The notes below the pieces were generated by a model. The model saw only the letters and a program-made list of their open reading frames with translations. It was not told the origin of the DNA and did no database searches. Below, one piece after another: positions 15,077 to 26,720 of a stretch of 64,000 bases of DNA. The stretch spans positions 1 through 64,000 of the forward strand of contig CAADWX010000025.1 in the NCBI GenBank assembly GCA_900752905.1, given 5' to 3'. A program made the translations under genes and the position numbers. This DNA is from Bacilli bacterium. Its GTDB lineage: Bacteria; Bacillota_I; Bacilli_A; RF39; UBA660. The stretch's first letter is position 1; every line of letters begins with the position of its first letter.

Positions 15077-15442
15077 ATGGCAAAAATAAGCGCAAAAGAA
15101 ATTATTGATTCACTAAAAGAAATGACTCTTTTAGAAATTAAAGAAGTAGTAGATTTAATGAAAGAAGAACTTGGTGTTGATCCAAGTGCAGTAGCTGTAG
15201 CTGCAGCACCTGTAGCAGCAGTTGAAGAAGGACCAAGCACATTTAATGTTGTATTAACAGCTGCTGGAGCAAACAAAATTGCTGTTATCAAATTAGTTCG
15301 TGAAATTACTGGTTTAGGATTAAAAGAAGCTAAAGACTTAGCTGATAACGGTGGAGTTGTTAAAGAAAAAGCTGCTAAAGAAGAAGCAGAAGGATTAAAA
15401 GCTCAATTTGAAGAAGCTGGAGCTACTATTGAATTACAATAA
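15077..15442 (+). CDS. rplL: Ribosomal protein L7/L12
   Basis: A 121-aa L7/L12: N-terminal dimerisation helix region ([19 protein letters not shown]), an alanine-rich hinge and the C-terminal factor-binding domain ([33 protein letters not shown]). It recruits translation GTPases. A terminator follows. Confidence 0.98.
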   Translation: MAKISAKEIIDSLKEMTLLEIKEVVDLMKEELGVDPSAVAVAAAPVAAVEEGPSTFNVVLTAAGANKIAVIKLVREITGLGLKEAKDLADNGGVVKEKAAKEEAEGLKAQFEEAGATIELQ

Positions 15443-15461
15443 TTTTTAAAATTAAGATTTT

Positions 15462-15496
15462 AGCCTATACTACAAAAAATGTGGTATGGGCTTTCA
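15462..15496 (+). terminator. Terminator after rplL
   Basis: A 13-bp stem (AGCCTATACTACA / TGTGGTATGGGCT, with G-T pairs) around AAAAA, followed by TTT. An in-frame ATG at 15479 lies inside this hairpin and is therefore not used as the start of the next gene. Confidence 0.7.
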
Positions 15497-15520
15497 TCGT
15501 CTTTAAAAGTAGGTGAAAAT

Positions 15521-16117
15521 ATGAGTCATTATTTTGAAAATGATAAAGAGCTAAAAAGCAATAAAAAGTTAAATAAAGTTATTATTAATGATATTGAATT
15601 TTCTTTTTTATCTGATAATGGAGTTTTTTCAAAACGTGGGCTTGATTATGGTACAAGAACGTTACTTGAAAATCTTGATACAAAACATATTCATGGAAAT
15701 ATACTTGATTTTGGATGTGGATATGGTCCAATTGGAATTTATTTATCTAAAGTATGCAATTGTAGTGTTGATATGATTGATATAAATAATAGAAGTCTTG
15801 AATTAGCACGTGAAAATTCAAATATTAATAATGTTAATACAAATATATTTTATAGTAATATTTATGAAAATATAAATAAAAAGTATGATTTTATAATTTC
15901 AAATCCTCCTATTAGAGTTGGTAAGGAAATATTATATAAAATTTTGTTTGAGGCATATGATCATTTAAATGAAAATGGTGAATTATGGATTGTTATAAAT
16001 AAGGATCAAGGTGCAAAGAGTGTTGTTAGAGATTTAGAAAAAAAATATGAGACAAGTATAATAGAAAAAAATAAGGGTTTTTATGTTATTTGCTCTAAAA
16101 GAATTGACACTTTGTAA
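15521..16117 (+). CDS. RsmC-like class I methyltransferase (YbxB type)
   Basis: A 198-aa SAM-dependent methyltransferase with the binding motif ILDFGCGYGPIGIYLSK and the NPPI catalytic motif (FIISNPPIRVG) typical of N2-guanine or N6-adenine RNA/DNA methyltransferases. Between rplL and rpoB this position is held by ybxB in Bacillus, a 16S rRNA methyltransferase relative (RsmC family). The start at 15521 has AGGTGAAAAT upstream. The target is inferred from family and position. Confidence 0.85.
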   Translation: MSHYFENDKELKSNKKLNKVIINDIEFSFLSDNGVFSKRGLDYGTRTLLENLDTKHIHGNILDFGCGYGPIGIYLSKVCNCSVDMIDINNRSLELARENSNINNVNTNIFYSNIYENINKKYDFIISNPPIRVGKEILYKILFEAYDHLNENGELWIVINKDQGAKSVVRDLEKKYETSIIEKNKGFYVICSKRIDTL

Positions 16118-16132
16118 TTATTTTGTTAAAAT
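16104..16132 (+). promoter_or_regulatory. Promoter of rpoBC
   Basis: TTGACA at 16104-16109 and TAAAAT at 16127-16132, 17-nt spacer, overlapping the 3' end of the methyltransferase gene. A palindrome ATATACGCGTATAT follows at 16147-16160 in the rpoB leader; its role is unknown. Confidence 0.72.
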
Positions 16133-16204
16133 TATAAATTGGTGGCATATACGCGTATATATATGTTAGATCTTTAAAAAAATTTAGTATATAGGGGTGA
16201 AACA

Positions 16205-19200
16205 GTGGCTTATACAGTTAAAAAGTTTGGAGATCATAGAGAAAGAAGAAGTTATGCGAAAACTAAAAACGCAGTTGAATTAGGTAATTTACTTGAAATT
16301 CAAAAAAAATCATATAATTGGTTTATTACAGATGGTATAAAAGAAGTATTTGATGATATTTTTCCAGTTGATAGTTTTACTGGAAATCTTTCATTAGAAT
16401 TTGGTGATTATTCATTTGATGAACCAAGATATAGTATAAAGGGTTGTAAAGAAAGATATGCAACTTATGCAGCTCCTTTAAAAGTTGAAGCTCGTTTATT
16501 TAACCATGAAACTGGTGAGGTAAAGGAACAAGAAATTTATTTAGGTGATATGCCTATAATGACAGATGGTGGTTCATTTATCATTAATGGTGCAGAAAGA
16601 GTAATTGTATCTCAATTAGTTCGTTCACCTAGTGCATATTATGGAAAAGAAACGGATAAAAATGGGCGTGTTGTAATTACATCACAAATCATTCCTAACA
16701 GGGGAACTTGGCTTGAATATGAATTAGATGCTAGGGATGTAATTTATGTTAGAATTGATAGAACTAGAAAAGTACCAGTTACTACATTATTAAGAGCAAT
16801 TGGTTTATCTAGTGATGATGATATAATTGATTTATTTGGTGAGAATAAATTTATAGATTATACTTTAGCAAAAGATACTAATAAAAATACAGATGAGGCT
16901 TTAATTGATATTCATTCAAAATTAAGGCCTGGTGAACCTTCTACATTAGATAGTGCTAAAAATCAATTAATTACAAGATTTTTTGATGCATTTAAATATG
17001 ATTTAGCTCATGTAGGACGTTATAAATTTAATAAGAAGCTAAATGTTATGAATCGTTTGCTTGGATGCAAATTAGCTGAAGATATTTCTGTTGATGGTAA
17101 AGTTGTAGCAGCAAAAGATACTGTTATTGATAAACAAACTCTTGAAAATTTAAAACCTATTTTTGAGGGTGGATATGGAACTGTTGAAACATTAATTAAT
17201 AATGAACTTGATACTTATAATAAGGTTCAAATTGTTAAAGTTTATTCTAAAAAAGAGCCTGAAAAGGTTGTAAAAATAATTGGTAATGATCCAACGATTG
17301 ATATTAGAAGATTAACAGTATCAGATATTTATGCATCAGTTTCTTATTATTTAAATTTACTTGATGGTATTGGTACTATTGATGAAATTGATCACTTATC
17401 AAATAGACGTGTTCGTCAAGTAGGTGAATTATTACAAAATCAATTTAAAATTGGTATTAGTCGTATAGAAAGAGTAATTAGAGATAGAATGTCTACTCAA
17501 GAAATTACTGAAGTAACGCCAAAATCTTTAATTAATATAAGACCACTTACTGCTGCAATAAAGGAATTCTTTGGTTCGTCACAATTGTCTCAATTTATGG
17601 ATCAAACAAATCCTATAGCAGAACTTACTCATAAAAGACGTTTAAGCTCTTTAGGACCTGGTGGACTTTCTCGTGATAGAGCTGGTATGGAAGTTCGTGA
17701 CGTTAATCCATCTCATTATGGAAGACTTTGTCCAGTTGAATCTCCTGAAGGACCAAACATTGGTTTAATTACATCACTTGCAAGTTATGCTAAAATAGAT
17801 GATTATGGATTTATAATGACACCTTATCGTAAAGTTAATGACGGTGTTGTTACAGATGAAATAGTATATATGACTGCAGATGAAGAAATTGATTATTATA
17901 TAGCAACTGCTGTAATTAAATTAGATGATAATAATAAAATTACAGATATTGATGTTCCTGTTCGTTATAGAGGGGAAAATTTAATAGTAGATAGTAGCAA
18001 AGTTGATTACATGGATGTTTCTCCACAACAAGTTGTATCAGTTACAACTCAAGCTATACCATTCCTTGAACATGATGATGGTAAAAGAGCATTAATGGGT
18101 TCAAACATGCAACGTCAAGCAATTCCACTTATTAAACCTGAAGCTCCAATTGTAGGAACTGGTGTAGAAGCAATTGCTGCTCGTGATTCAGGTGTTGTTA
18201 TTATTGCTAAAGCTGATGGTGTTGTTGATTATGTTGATGGACGTAAGATAATAGTTAAGACTAAAGGTGGTATGGATACATATTATCTTGATGGTTATGA
18301 AAGAAGTAATAATGGTACATGCTATCATCAAAAACCTATTGTTAAAAAAGGTGACAAAGTTACAGCTGGTGAAGTAATTGGTGATGGACCAGCAACTGAA
18401 AAAGGTGAAATGGCTCTTGGACGTAATGTTAAAGTTGCATTTATGAACTATAATGGTTATAACTATGAAGATGCAGTTATATTAAATGAAAGATTAGTAA
18501 AAGATGATGCATTTACATCTATTCATATAGAAGAATATGAATTAGAGTGTCGTGATACTAAACTTGGACCAGAAGAGTTTACAAGAGATATCCCAAATGT
18601 TGGAGAAGATGCTCGTCGTAACCTTGATGATTCTGGTATTATTAGAGTAGGTACTGAAGTAAAAAATGGTGATATTTTAGTTGGTAAAGTAACTCCAAAA
18701 GGTATGGCAGAACTTACATCTGAGGAAAAATTATTACATGCAATATTTGGTGAAAAAACAAGAGAAGTAAGAGATTCTTCATTACGTGTACCAAATGGTG
18801 GTGAAGGTATTGTTTATGATATTAAAATATTCACAAAAGAAGATTGCGATGAACTTCCTGCTGGTGTTTCTAAAATAGTTAGAGTTTATATTGCTCAAAA
18901 GAGAAAAATAACTGTAGGAGATAAAATGGCAGGACGTCATGGTAATAAAGGGGTTGTATCACTTATTTTACCAGAAGAAGATATGCCATATTTACCAAAT
19001 GGTGAAACAGTAGATATCTTACTTAATCCACTTGGAGTTCCATCTCGTATGAATTTAGGTCAAATTTTGGAAATGCATTTAGGTATGGCTGCAAAAGAAC
19101 TTGGTATTTATGTTGCTACACCAGTATTTGATGGTGCAACTAAAGATGAGATTGTAGATGCATTAAAAGAAGCAGGACTTGATGAAGATGGTAAGACTAT

Positions 19201-19837
19201 TTTACGTGATGGACGTACTGGTGAACCATTTGATAATCGTATAAGTGTAGGTATAATGTATTTCATTAAATTACACCATATGGTTGATGATAAATTACAT
19301 GCTAGATCTACAGGACCATACTCACTTGTAACTCAACAACCTTTAGGTGGTAAAGCTCAATTTGGTGGTCAAAGATTTGGAGAAATGGAAGTTTGGGCGC
19401 TTTATGCATATGGTGCTGCTCATGTTCTTCAAGAAATGATGACTGTTAAATCTGATGATGTTGTTGGACGTGTTAAAGTTTATGAATCATTGGTTAAAGG
19501 ATTGCCTCTTCCAACAAGTGGTGTTCCAGAAAGCTTTAGAGTTTTAATAAAAGAATTCCAAGCATTAGGTCTTGATATCACTGTACTTGATAATGAAGGA
19601 AAATTCGTTGATGTAAAAGAGTTGGAAGCTGAAGAGGAAGATATGTTAAATTCTTCTGAAATAATAGATGCTTCTACACTTCCAGAACCAGATGAACCTG
19701 AAGATTCTGTTGATGATGAAGAAGAATTTGACGATTTAGATGATATTTTAGATGATGAATTAGATGAGAAATTCTTAAAGGAAATGGAGAATGGATCTGA
19801 TGAATATGAATTTACTGATGAGGGGGTTGAGGATTAA
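16205..19837 (+). CDS. rpoB: RNA polymerase beta subunit
   Basis: A 1210-aa RpoB starting with GTG behind AGGGGTG. The rifampicin region reads [21 protein letters not shown] and then [15 protein letters not shown], with the Asp, His and Ser positions that are changed in resistant mutants all in their sensitive form. Other hallmarks are [30 protein letters not shown] and the C-terminal clamp ([31 protein letters not shown]). After the conserved core there is a long acidic tail (about the last 65 residues, rich in Asp and Glu) that is not part of the common RpoB fold. The stop overlaps the rpoC start by one base (TAATG). Confidence 0.98.
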   Translation: MAYTVKKFGDHRERRSYAKTKNAVELGNLLEIQKKSYNWFITDGIKEVFDDIFPVDSFTGNLSLEFGDYSFDEPRYSIKGCKERYATYAAPLKVEARLFNHETGEVKEQEIYLGDMPIMTDGGSFIINGAERVIVSQLVRSPSAYYGKETDKNGRVVITSQIIPNRGTWLEYELDARDVIYVRIDRTRKVPVTTLLRAIGLSSDDDIIDLFGENKFIDYTLAKDTNKNTDEALIDIHSKLRPGEPSTLDSAKNQLITRFFDAFKYDLAHVGRYKFNKKLNVMNRLLGCKLAEDISVDGKVVAAKDTVIDKQTLENLKPIFEGGYGTVETLINNELDTYNKVQIVKVYSKKEPEKVVKIIGNDPTIDIRRLTVSDIYASVSYYLNLLDGIGTIDEIDHLSNRRVRQVGELLQNQFKIGISRIERVIRDRMSTQEITEVTPKSLINIRPLTAAIKEFFGSSQLSQFMDQTNPIAELTHKRRLSSLGPGGLSRDRAGMEVRDVNPSHYGRLCPVESPEGPNIGLITSLASYAKIDDYGFIMTPYRKVNDGVVTDEIVYMTADEEIDYYIATAVIKLDDNNKITDIDVPVRYRGENLIVDSSKVDYMDVSPQQVVSVTTQAIPFLEHDDGKRALMGSNMQRQAIPLIKPEAPIVGTGVEAIAARDSGVVIIAKADGVVDYVDGRKIIVKTKGGMDTYYLDGYERSNNGTCYHQKPIVKKGDKVTAGEVIGDGPATEKGEMALGRNVKVAFMNYNGYNYEDAVILNERLVKDDAFTSIHIEEYELECRDTKLGPEEFTRDIPNVGEDARRNLDDSGIIRVGTEVKNGDILVGKVTPKGMAELTSEEKLLHAIFGEKTREVRDSSLRVPNGGEGIVYDIKIFTKEDCDELPAGVSKIVRVYIAQKRKITVGDKMAGRHGNKGVVSLILPEEDMPYLPNGETVDILLNPLGVPSRMNLGQILEMHLGMAAKELGIYVATPVFDGATKDEIVDALKEAGLDEDGKTILRDGRTGEPFDNRISVGIMYFIKLHHMVDDKLHARSTGPYSLVTQQPLGGKAQFGGQRFGEMEVWALYAYGAAHVLQEMMTVKSDDVVGRVKVYESLVKGLPLPTSGVPESFRVLIKEFQALGLDITVLDNEGKFVDVKELEAEEEDMLNSSEIIDASTLPEPDEPEDSVDDEEEFDDLDDILDDELDEKFLKEMENGSDEYEFTDEGVED

Positions 19838-22800
19838 TGGATGCTAATAATTTTGAAGGTTTAAAAATTGCGATTGCCTCTCCTGAAAGAATCAGAGAAT
19901 GGTCACATGGTGAGGTAAAAAAAGCTGAAACTATAAATTATCGTACATTAAAACCAGAAAAAGATGGACTTTTCTGTGAAAAAATATTTGGTCCAACAAA
20001 AGATTATGAATGTTCTTGTGGTAAATATAAAAGATTAAGATATAAGAATATCGTATGTGATAGATGTGGAGTAGAAGTTACTCGTTCTAAAGTACGTCGT
20101 GAACGTATGGGACACATAGAGTTAGCTACTCCTGTATCTCATATTTGGTTCTTTAAAGGTGTACCTTCCCGTATGGGGCTTGTACTTGATATGTCTCCAA
20201 GAGATCTTGAAGAAGTATTATACTTTGTATCTTATGTTGTACTTGATCCTGGAAAAGCACCACTTGAAAAGAAACAAACAATAAGCGATAAAGAATACCG
20301 TGCTTATTATGAAAAATATGGTAATGAGTTTAGAGTAGGTATGGGTGCTGAAGCTATAAAAGAACTTCTTATGCAAGTTGATCTTGAAAAAGAAGTTGCT
20401 GAAATAAAAGCTGAAATTGAAACAATTAAAGATACTGCTAGTCAAAAAAGAGTTCGTTTAATTAAAAGACTTGATGTGCTTGATGCATTCTTAGAGTCAG
20501 GTAATAAACCTGAATGGATGATAATGGATGTAATTCCTGTAATTCCTCCAGAACTTCGTCCAATGATTCAACTTGATGGTGGTAGATTTGCAGCATCTGA
20601 TTTAAATGATTTGTATAGACGTGTTATTAATCGTAATAATCGTTTGAAAAAATTATTAGAGCTTGGAGCTCCTTCTATAATTGTTCAAAATGAAAAACGT
20701 ATGCTTCAAGAAGCAGTTGATGCTTTATTTGATAATGGTAGACGTGGAAAAAATATAACTGGAGCTGGAAATAGACCTCTTAAATCATTATCAAGTATGT
20801 TAAAGGGAAAACAAGGACGTTTCCGTCAAAACTTACTTGGTAAACGTGTTGACTATTCTGGTCGTTCAGTTATTGTTGTTGGACCATCTCTTAAAATGTA
20901 TGAATGTGGTATACCAAAAGAAATGGCTCTTGAATTATTTAAACCACATGTTATAAATGGATTGGTATCAAAGGAAATAGCTTCTAATATAAAAGCTGCT
21001 AAAAAAATGATTGATAACCAAGATGAAAGAGTATGGGATATAGTTGAGGAAAAGATAAAAGAACATCCTGTAATGTTAAACCGTGCTCCAACACTTCATA
21101 GACTTGGTATTCAAGCATTCCAACCAAAATTAATAAATGGACGTGCTATTAGACTTCATCCACTTGTTTGTGCAGCATTTAATGCTGATTTCGATGGAGA
21201 CCAAATGGCAGTACATGTTCCAATTAGTGAAGAAGCACAAGCAGAAGCAAGAATTTTAATGCTTGGTGCTAATAATATTTTGAAACCTTCTGATGGTAAT
21301 CCAATTGTTACTCCAGGTCAGGATATGATATTAGGTAACTATTATATTACTATTGAAAAAGCTGGTGCTAAAGGAGAAGGAAGAATATTTAAATCTCCTG
21401 AAGAAGTATTATGTGCTTTAGGAAGAGGAGAGTTAGTATATCATACAAGAGTAGCTATTCCTGTTAAGTCATTTAAACACAAAGTATTCCCAGATGTATA
21501 TATGGATAAATACTTAGTAACTACTCCAGGTAAATTAATTTTTAATGAAATATTCCCAGATTCTTTCCAATATGTAAGTGAAGGAACTTCTGAAAATATA
21601 GAAAAAATTACTCCTGCAAAATTCTTTATAGATAGAGGTAAAAATATACCTGAAGAGATAAAGAATATGGAAATTAATAAACCTTTTACAAAGGGTGTAT
21701 TTAAAAAGTTAATTGCTCAAATATATAAGAGATATCAAACTACTGAAACATCTATTATGCTTGATAAATTAAAAGATATTGGATTTAAATATTCAACATT
21801 ATCTGGTATTTCAATTGGTGTTGGAGATATTCATGAAACTGAAAAAAAACATGAAATAATTGATGCTGCTCACGACAAAGTTGCTTTAATAAATAAACAA
21901 TTTAAACGTGGATTATTTACTGAAGAAGAAAGATATCAAACTGTTGTTCAAACATGGAGCGAAGCAAAAGATAAAATTGCTGCTGAGCTTGCTAATATCA
22001 TTAATAATGATAGAGAAAATTCTATTTCTATGATGATTGAATCAGGTGCTCGTGGTGATTTAGGAAACTATAACCAAATGGCTGGTATGAGAGGACTTAT
22101 GGCAAAACCAACTGGTGCGCCAGATGAAATTCCAATTACATCTTCATTCCTTGAAGGTGAAAGTGTTTCTGAATTCTTTGCTGCAACTCATGGTATAAGA
22201 AAAGGATTCGTTGATACAGCTTTAAAAACTGCAGATGCAGGATACTTAACAAGACGTCTTGTTGATGTAGCACAAGATATAATTGTTAAAGAGGATGATT
22301 GTGGTACTGATCAAGGTGTTGTAGTTGAGGCATTTATGAATCAAGATGGTACTGAAGTTGAATCATTAAGAAATCGTATTGTGGGAAGATTTACTTCTAA
22401 GAAAGTAATAAATCCTGAAACAAAAGATGTTATTGCTGATAAGAATACATATATAACTGAACAAATAGCTGACAAAATTATTTCTGCAGGTATTACAAAG
22501 GTTCCAATTAGAACAGTTCTTACTTGTAAATCTAAACATGGTGTATGTGCTAAATGTTATGGTCGTAACCTTGCTACAGGATTTATGGTTGAAGTTGGTG
22601 AAGCTGTTGGTATTATGGCTGCTCAATCAATTGGTGAACCAGGTACACAACTTACAATGCGTACTATTAACTCTGGTGGTGTTGCTGGAGATGATATTAC
22701 TCAAGGTTTACCTCGTGTTCAAGAATTATTTGAAGCTCGTAATCCAAAAGGAAAAGCAACAATTTCAGAAATTAATGGTACAATTACAGATATAGTTGAT

Positions 22801-23469
22801 CAAAATGGTAAATTTATTGTATCTGTTAAAAATGATGTTGAAACAAAAGAACATACAACTAACTATGGAGCTAAATTAGCTGTTAAAGTTGGGGATAATG
22901 TTGTTGCAGGTCAAAGACTTACACATGGTGCTATATCTCCAAAAGAATTATTAGTTGTAACTGATCCAAATACTGTTCAACAATATATATTACTTGAAAT
23001 CCAAAAGGTTTATGGCTCTCAAGGTGTTGATATTAATGATAAGCACGTTGAAATTATTGCTAAACGTATGATTTCTAAGATTAAAATTGTTACTTCCGGA
23101 AATTCAATGTTCTTACCTGGTACAATGGTTGATATTAATGAATTTACTGATGTTAATAAGAATTTAATACTTGAAGGAAAGACTCCAGCAACAGGTAGAC
23201 CAGTTCTTCTTGGTATTACAAAAGCATCTCTTGAAACTGATTCATTCTTATCTGCTGCTTCATTCCAAGAAACAACAAAGATATTAACTGATGCAGCAAT
23301 TCATGGAAAAGTTGATCATTTAAATGGTTTAAAAGAAAATGTTATATTAGGTAAATTAATACCTGCTGGTACAGGTGCTAAAAAATATAAGAATTGTGAT
23401 TATAAATTAGAAAATGATGAAACTGATGAAGAACCATTAGAGGCATTAGAAGAACAATTAATGGATTAA
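19837..23469 (+). CDS. rpoC: RNA polymerase beta' subunit
   Basis: A 1210-aa RpoC. It shows the N-terminal zinc site ([22 protein letters not shown]), the catalytic [14 protein letters not shown] with three Asp, the trigger-loop region ([13 protein letters not shown]) and the second zinc site ([19 protein letters not shown]). It is translated directly after rpoB through a one-base overlap, which should keep the subunits in equal amounts. A strong palindromic terminator follows. Confidence 0.98.
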   Translation: MDANNFEGLKIAIASPERIREWSHGEVKKAETINYRTLKPEKDGLFCEKIFGPTKDYECSCGKYKRLRYKNIVCDRCGVEVTRSKVRRERMGHIELATPVSHIWFFKGVPSRMGLVLDMSPRDLEEVLYFVSYVVLDPGKAPLEKKQTISDKEYRAYYEKYGNEFRVGMGAEAIKELLMQVDLEKEVAEIKAEIETIKDTASQKRVRLIKRLDVLDAFLESGNKPEWMIMDVIPVIPPELRPMIQLDGGRFAASDLNDLYRRVINRNNRLKKLLELGAPSIIVQNEKRMLQEAVDALFDNGRRGKNITGAGNRPLKSLSSMLKGKQGRFRQNLLGKRVDYSGRSVIVVGPSLKMYECGIPKEMALELFKPHVINGLVSKEIASNIKAAKKMIDNQDERVWDIVEEKIKEHPVMLNRAPTLHRLGIQAFQPKLINGRAIRLHPLVCAAFNADFDGDQMAVHVPISEEAQAEARILMLGANNILKPSDGNPIVTPGQDMILGNYYITIEKAGAKGEGRIFKSPEEVLCALGRGELVYHTRVAIPVKSFKHKVFPDVYMDKYLVTTPGKLIFNEIFPDSFQYVSEGTSENIEKITPAKFFIDRGKNIPEEIKNMEINKPFTKGVFKKLIAQIYKRYQTTETSIMLDKLKDIGFKYSTLSGISIGVGDIHETEKKHEIIDAAHDKVALINKQFKRGLFTEEERYQTVVQTWSEAKDKIAAELANIINNDRENSISMMIESGARGDLGNYNQMAGMRGLMAKPTGAPDEIPITSSFLEGESVSEFFAATHGIRKGFVDTALKTADAGYLTRRLVDVAQDIIVKEDDCGTDQGVVVEAFMNQDGTEVESLRNRIVGRFTSKKVINPETKDVIADKNTYITEQIADKIISAGITKVPIRTVLTCKSKHGVCAKCYGRNLATGFMVEVGEAVGIMAAQSIGEPGTQLTMRTINSGGVAGDDITQGLPRVQELFEARNPKGKATISEINGTITDIVDQNGKFIVSVKNDVETKEHTTNYGAKLAVKVGDNVVAGQRLTHGAISPKELLVVTDPNTVQQYILLEIQKVYGSQGVDINDKHVEIIAKRMISKIKIVTSGNSMFLPGTMVDINEFTDVNKNLILEGKTPATGRPVLLGITKASLETDSFLSAASFQETTKILTDAAIHGKVDHLNGLKENVILGKLIPAGTGAKKYKNCDYKLENDETDEEPLEALEEQLMD

Positions 23470-23496
23470 AGCTTAAGATATCTTAAGCTTTTTTTC
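23469..23496 (+). terminator. Terminator of rpoBC
   Basis: A perfect 22-nt palindrome (AAGCTTAAGAT / ATCTTAAGCTT) and a T run. The -35 box of the next promoter follows immediately. Confidence 0.88.
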
Positions 23497-23525
23497 TTGA
23501 CTTATTTTCATATATTGTTTATACT
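23497..23525 (+). promoter_or_regulatory. Promoter of the zinc-ribbon membrane protein
   Basis: TTGACT at 23497-23502 and TATACT at 23520-23525 with a 17-nt spacer. Confidence 0.75.
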
Positions 23526-23550
23526 GGTTTTAGAAATGAGGAGGAATAAT

Positions 23551-24300
23551 ATGTTTTGTACAAAATGTGGTACTAAGAATAATGATGGTGCAAAATTTTG
23601 CATTAAATGTGGAGAAAGATTTAATATGGTTGTTTCAAATAAAAAGAAAGATAAAGAAAATTTATTTGTTAGTTATTTTAAAAACTTATTTAAATTTGTG
23701 ACTAAACCAGCAACGTTTTTAAATGAAAAGAATAAGCTAGAAGATACAGGAAAATCATTTGTATATGCTGGAATAAGTACAGGAATGATGGTTGTTGTTA
23801 ATATTTTAATTAAACTTATATATGCGGGTATATATTCTGTAAAATTAAGTACAGCATTATATAAAGTAAATTTTGTTAAATATTTAAGTTTTCCTAAATT
23901 GATATTTTTAAATTTAAGTATATATGCTGCTATGATATTTGGTATTGCTGGAATTTTGACATTAGCAGGAGTAATTATAAAGAAAAAAGTTAAGTATACT
24001 AAAATGCTTAGTTTAGTTTCTTTAGCAATTATACCTTATGCTATAGGTGCTATAATTTTTTATACATTGTTCTCGACATTTAGTACTTTTTTAGCTTTAT
24101 TTGCTGGAGCAATTGGATTAATTTATACATTAATATTATTAGTATCTATGATTAATAAAGAATTTGAATTAAAGGATAATAAAAAAATATATGTTAATGC
24201 AATAATATTTATTGTTTTATCTTTTTTCATTATTTTATATGTATATCTTGTATTGTATAAAGGCGTAAGCATTACATACAAATCTGATTTAAAAGCTTAA
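23551..24300 (+). CDS. Zinc-ribbon plus YIP1-like membrane protein
   Basis: The 249-aa protein opens with a zinc ribbon (MFCTKCGTKNNDGAKFCIKCG, two CxxC pairs), a charged linker, then five or so membrane helices (from about residue 75) resembling YIP1-type integral membrane domains. Such proteins are widespread in Bacillota and uncharacterised. The ATG at 23551 follows GAGGAGG; an earlier in-frame start would lie in the promoter. It is a single-gene unit between rpoC and rpsU. The zinc ribbon at the start recurs in the unrelated membrane protein at 26721. Confidence 0.78.
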   Translation: MFCTKCGTKNNDGAKFCIKCGERFNMVVSNKKKDKENLFVSYFKNLFKFVTKPATFLNEKNKLEDTGKSFVYAGISTGMMVVVNILIKLIYAGIYSVKLSTALYKVNFVKYLSFPKLIFLNLSIYAAMIFGIAGILTLAGVIIKKKVKYTKMLSLVSLAIIPYAIGAIIFYTLFSTFSTFLALFAGAIGLIYTLILLVSMINKEFELKDNKKIYVNAIIFIVLSFFIILYVYLVLYKGVSITYKSDLKA

Positions 24301-24319
24301 AAATATTTAAAATTATTTG

Positions 24320-24346
24320 AATAAGGCATGTAAAGCCTTATTTTTT
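24320..24346 (+). terminator. Rho-independent terminator
   Basis: AATAAGGC, 7-nt loop, GCCTTATT and T run. Confidence 0.8.
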
Positions 24347-24368
24347 AATGGCTAAACGTTAAAAATTG

Positions 24369-24397
24369 TTGCATATTATGTAATTTAGTGATACAAT
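24369..24397 (+). promoter_or_regulatory. Promoter of rpsU
   Basis: TTGCAT at 24369-24374 and TACAAT at 24392-24397, 17-nt spacer. Confidence 0.65.
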
Positions 24398-24429
24398 ACG
24401 AATAGTGTCGAAGAAGGGAGGGATTATCG

Positions 24430-24636
24430 ATGGCTACAGTAGTTGTTAAAAACGGAAATGTAGATAGTGCCTTAAGAATTTTAAAACAAAGAAATGCAAA
24501 AGATGGTCACTCTAAAAAAATACGTGAAAGACAAGAAGGTTTCTTAAAACCAGGTGTAAAAAGAAGATTAGAAAAAGCTGAGAATACAAAAAACAGTAGA
24601 AAAAGAAATAGAGAAAAAAATAGAGAAAGATATTAA
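24430..24636 (+). CDS. rpsU: Ribosomal protein S21
   Basis: A 68-aa basic protein with VVVKNGNVDSALRILKQ, the S21 start, and an Arg/Lys-rich tail ending in NREKNRERY. It is slightly longer than the usual 57-60 aa because of this tail. AGGGAGGG precedes the ATG. Pairing with yqeY is conserved in Firmicutes. Confidence 0.94.
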   Translation: MATVVVKNGNVDSALRILKQRNAKDGHSKKIRERQEGFLKPGVKRRLEKAENTKNSRKRNREKNRERY

Positions 24637-24656
24637 AAGCCATTTAGGCTTTTTAT
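24635..24656 (+). terminator. Hairpin between rpsU and yqeY
   Basis: AAAAGCC, ATTTA, GGCTTTT and T residues; likely lowers read-through from rpsU into yqeY. Confidence 0.7.
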
Positions 24657-24673
24657 TTTAAGGAGATGCTAAT

Positions 24674-25117
24674 ATGAGAGAAAGAATTTTAAATGATATT
24701 AAAGAAGCAATGAAAGCTCAAGACAAGGAACTATTGAGTGTAATTCGTATGGTTAAAGGTGCAATGCAACTTGAAGAGATTAACTTAAAAAGAGAATTAA
24801 ATGATGATGAAGTAATATCAGTTATTCAAAAACAAATTAAAACACGAAAAGAATCAATTGAGGAATTTAAAAAAGCTAATAGAACTGATTTAGTTGAAAA
24901 AACTTCAAAAGAAGTTGAAATTTTAAATAAATATATGCCTGAACAGTTATCAGTTGAAGAGGTTAATAAAATAATTGATGAAGCTTTTGAATTAATTAAG
25001 CCAACAAGTATGAAGGATATGGGAAAAATAATGTCAGAAATTAATCCAAAAATTAAAGGTAAAGCTGATATGTCTTATGTTAGTTCTACAATAAAAGAAA
25101 AATTAAATAATATGTAA
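24674..25117 (+). CDS. YqeY/GatB-tail family protein
   Basis: A 147-aa protein starting MRERILNDIKEAMKAQDKELLSVIRMVKGAMQ, with IEEFKKANRTDLVEKTSKEVEILNKYMPEQLS and a C-terminal domain like that of GatB (the amidotransferase tail domain). Proteins of the YqeY family may act on or bind tRNA, but no activity is established. AAGGAGATG precedes the ATG, and the gene order rpsU-yqeY is conserved. Confidence 0.9.
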   Translation: MRERILNDIKEAMKAQDKELLSVIRMVKGAMQLEEINLKRELNDDEVISVIQKQIKTRKESIEEFKKANRTDLVEKTSKEVEILNKYMPEQLSVEEVNKIIDEAFELIKPTSMKDMGKIMSEINPKIKGKADMSYVSSTIKEKLNNM

Positions 25118-25169
25118 AAAACGACATGATATTCATGTTGTTTTTTTTATAATCATACTTGGTGATATT

Positions 25170-25958
25170 ATGAAACTATATCTTGATTTGTTATTTTTTT
25201 TGAATTTTAGTTTTGATTCTATTTTATTGTTTGCTACTTCATATATATTAAAGAGAAATACCTCTATAAAAAGGATTTTACTTGGTGGTATAGTAGGTGG
25301 ATTGAGTATATTTATTCTATTTTTTAGAATGAATTCTATTATGTTATTTTTTATTAAAATATTTATTAGCATATTAATGTGTTTAACTTCTTTTTCATAT
25401 AAGAATTTGAAATATACATTAAAAAATTTAATTTTCTTATATATGACAAGTATATTTTTAGGAGGGGCTCTATATCTTTTAAATATAAAATTTTCATATA
25501 AACAGAAAGGTTTGATTTTTTATCACAATCCTTTTTCTATAAATTGGATAGTTTTAATCATAATTACTCCTATAATTATATATATTTATATAAAGCAATT
25601 AAAATCTTTAAAAAGTGATTACTCTAATTATTATAAAGTTGAGCTTGTTCTTAAAAATAAACTTAAATTAAAATATATAGGATTTTTAGATACAGGTAAT
25701 AAACTAAAGGATCCATACTTAAATAGATCTATAATAATTGTTGATGAGACTAAATTAAAAAATCTTACAATTGATAATTATTTGTTTGTACCAATAAATA
25801 CAGTTTCAGGAAAAAGCTATATAAAATGTATTCCTATAAAAGAAATTTATATAAATAATAAAAGAGTAAATAAAAAAGTTTTGCTTGGAATCAGTAAAAA
25901 GAAAATAAATATGGATGGTATTGATTGTATTTTGAATTCAAAAATATTGGAGGGATAA
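25170..25958 (+). CDS. spoIIGA: SpoIIGA, pro-sigma-E processing protease
   Basis: The 262-aa protein has five hydrophobic helices in its first ~150 residues and a C-terminal aspartic-protease-like domain with FLDTGNKLKDP (the catalytic DTG about residue 173) and VPINTVSGKSY. SpoIIGA activates SigE in the mother cell after a forespore signal. It lies one base ahead of sigE, the normal arrangement. TTGGTGATATT precedes the ATG. Confidence 0.93.
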   Translation: MKLYLDLLFFLNFSFDSILLFATSYILKRNTSIKRILLGGIVGGLSIFILFFRMNSIMLFFIKIFISILMCLTSFSYKNLKYTLKNLIFLYMTSIFLGGALYLLNIKFSYKQKGLIFYHNPFSINWIVLIIITPIIIYIYIKQLKSLKSDYSNYYKVELVLKNKLKLKYIGFLDTGNKLKDPYLNRSIIIVDETKLKNLTIDNYLFVPINTVSGKSYIKCIPIKEIYINNKRVNKKVLLGISKKKINMDGIDCILNSKILEG

Positions 25959-25959
25959 T

Positions 25960-26643
25960 ATGTTAAAAAAAATAATTAATTGGATATTAAGTGTATTTGA
26001 TAATAATATTTATTTTGTTGGAGCTGTAGATAAGTTGCCACCACCACTTTCAAAAGAAGAAGAAACTCGCCTTGTACTGTTAAGTCAGGATGGAGATTTG
26101 ATGGCTAGAAATAAACTAATAGAACATAATTTACGACTTGTTGTATTTTTATCTAAAAAATATGAAAATACCGGCTTAGAATTAGAGGATTTAGTTAGTA
26201 TAGGCACTCTTGGTCTTATTAAAGCTGTAAAGACATATAGACTTGATAAAAATATTAAATTAGCAACATATGCATCTAGGTGTATAGAAAATGAGATATT
26301 AATGGATTTAAGAAAAAATAAAAAAAGAAGAAGTGAAATAAGCTTGGAGGATAGTTTAAGTTATGACTCTGAAGGAAATGAATTAAGACTAGAAGATATT
26401 TTAGGTACTGAAGATGATATTGTTACTAAAAATATTGAACAAGAACAAGAAAAAAAATTATTGATAAAAGAGATAAATGATTTGAATGAAAGAGATAGAA
26501 AAATAATGATAATGAGATATGGTTTATTTAATACAAAAGAAGTTACACAAAAAGATGTAGCTGAAATGCTTGGAATAAGTCAATCTTATATTTCTAGAAT
26601 AGAAAAAAAAGTTATAAAAAAACTAAAAGAGGTTATAAAATAA
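25960..26643 (+). CDS. sigE: Sigma-E, mother-cell sporulation sigma factor
   Basis: The 227-aa sigma factor has an N-terminal pro-sequence (about 1-20) ahead of YFVGAVDKLPPPLSKEEE, matching the SpoIIGA cleavage zone. Then come region 2 (NLRLVVFLSKKYENTGLELE and DLVSIGTLGLIKAVKTYRLD) and regions 3-4 (DVAEMLGISQSYISRIEKKV). SigE directs early mother-cell transcription. Coupled tightly to spoIIGA; GGAGGGATA is the ribosome site. Confidence 0.96.
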   Translation: MLKKIINWILSVFDNNIYFVGAVDKLPPPLSKEEETRLVLLSQDGDLMARNKLIEHNLRLVVFLSKKYENTGLELEDLVSIGTLGLIKAVKTYRLDKNIKLATYASRCIENEILMDLRKNKKRRSEISLEDSLSYDSEGNELRLEDILGTEDDIVTKNIEQEQEKKLLIKEINDLNERDRKIMIMRYGLFNTKEVTQKDVAEMLGISQSYISRIEKKVIKKLKEVIK

Positions 26644-26663
26644 TCTTTTTTTCTTTTTTTGTA

Positions 26664-26692
26664 TTGAATTGAATTGAAAAAAATGTTATATT
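26664..26692 (+). promoter_or_regulatory. Promoter of the 26721 gene
   Basis: TTGAAT at 26664-26669 and TATATT at 26687-26692 with a 17-nt spacer. Confidence 0.6.
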
Positions 26693-26720
26693 ATTGATGA
26701 AAAATAGGAGGATTTGAAAT

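Noticed and set aside
16147-16160. Operator palindrome ATATACGCGTATAT in the rpoB leader
   Set aside because: It is a perfect palindrome but short and mostly alternating AT; nothing links it to a regulator, so it is only mentioned with the promoter.
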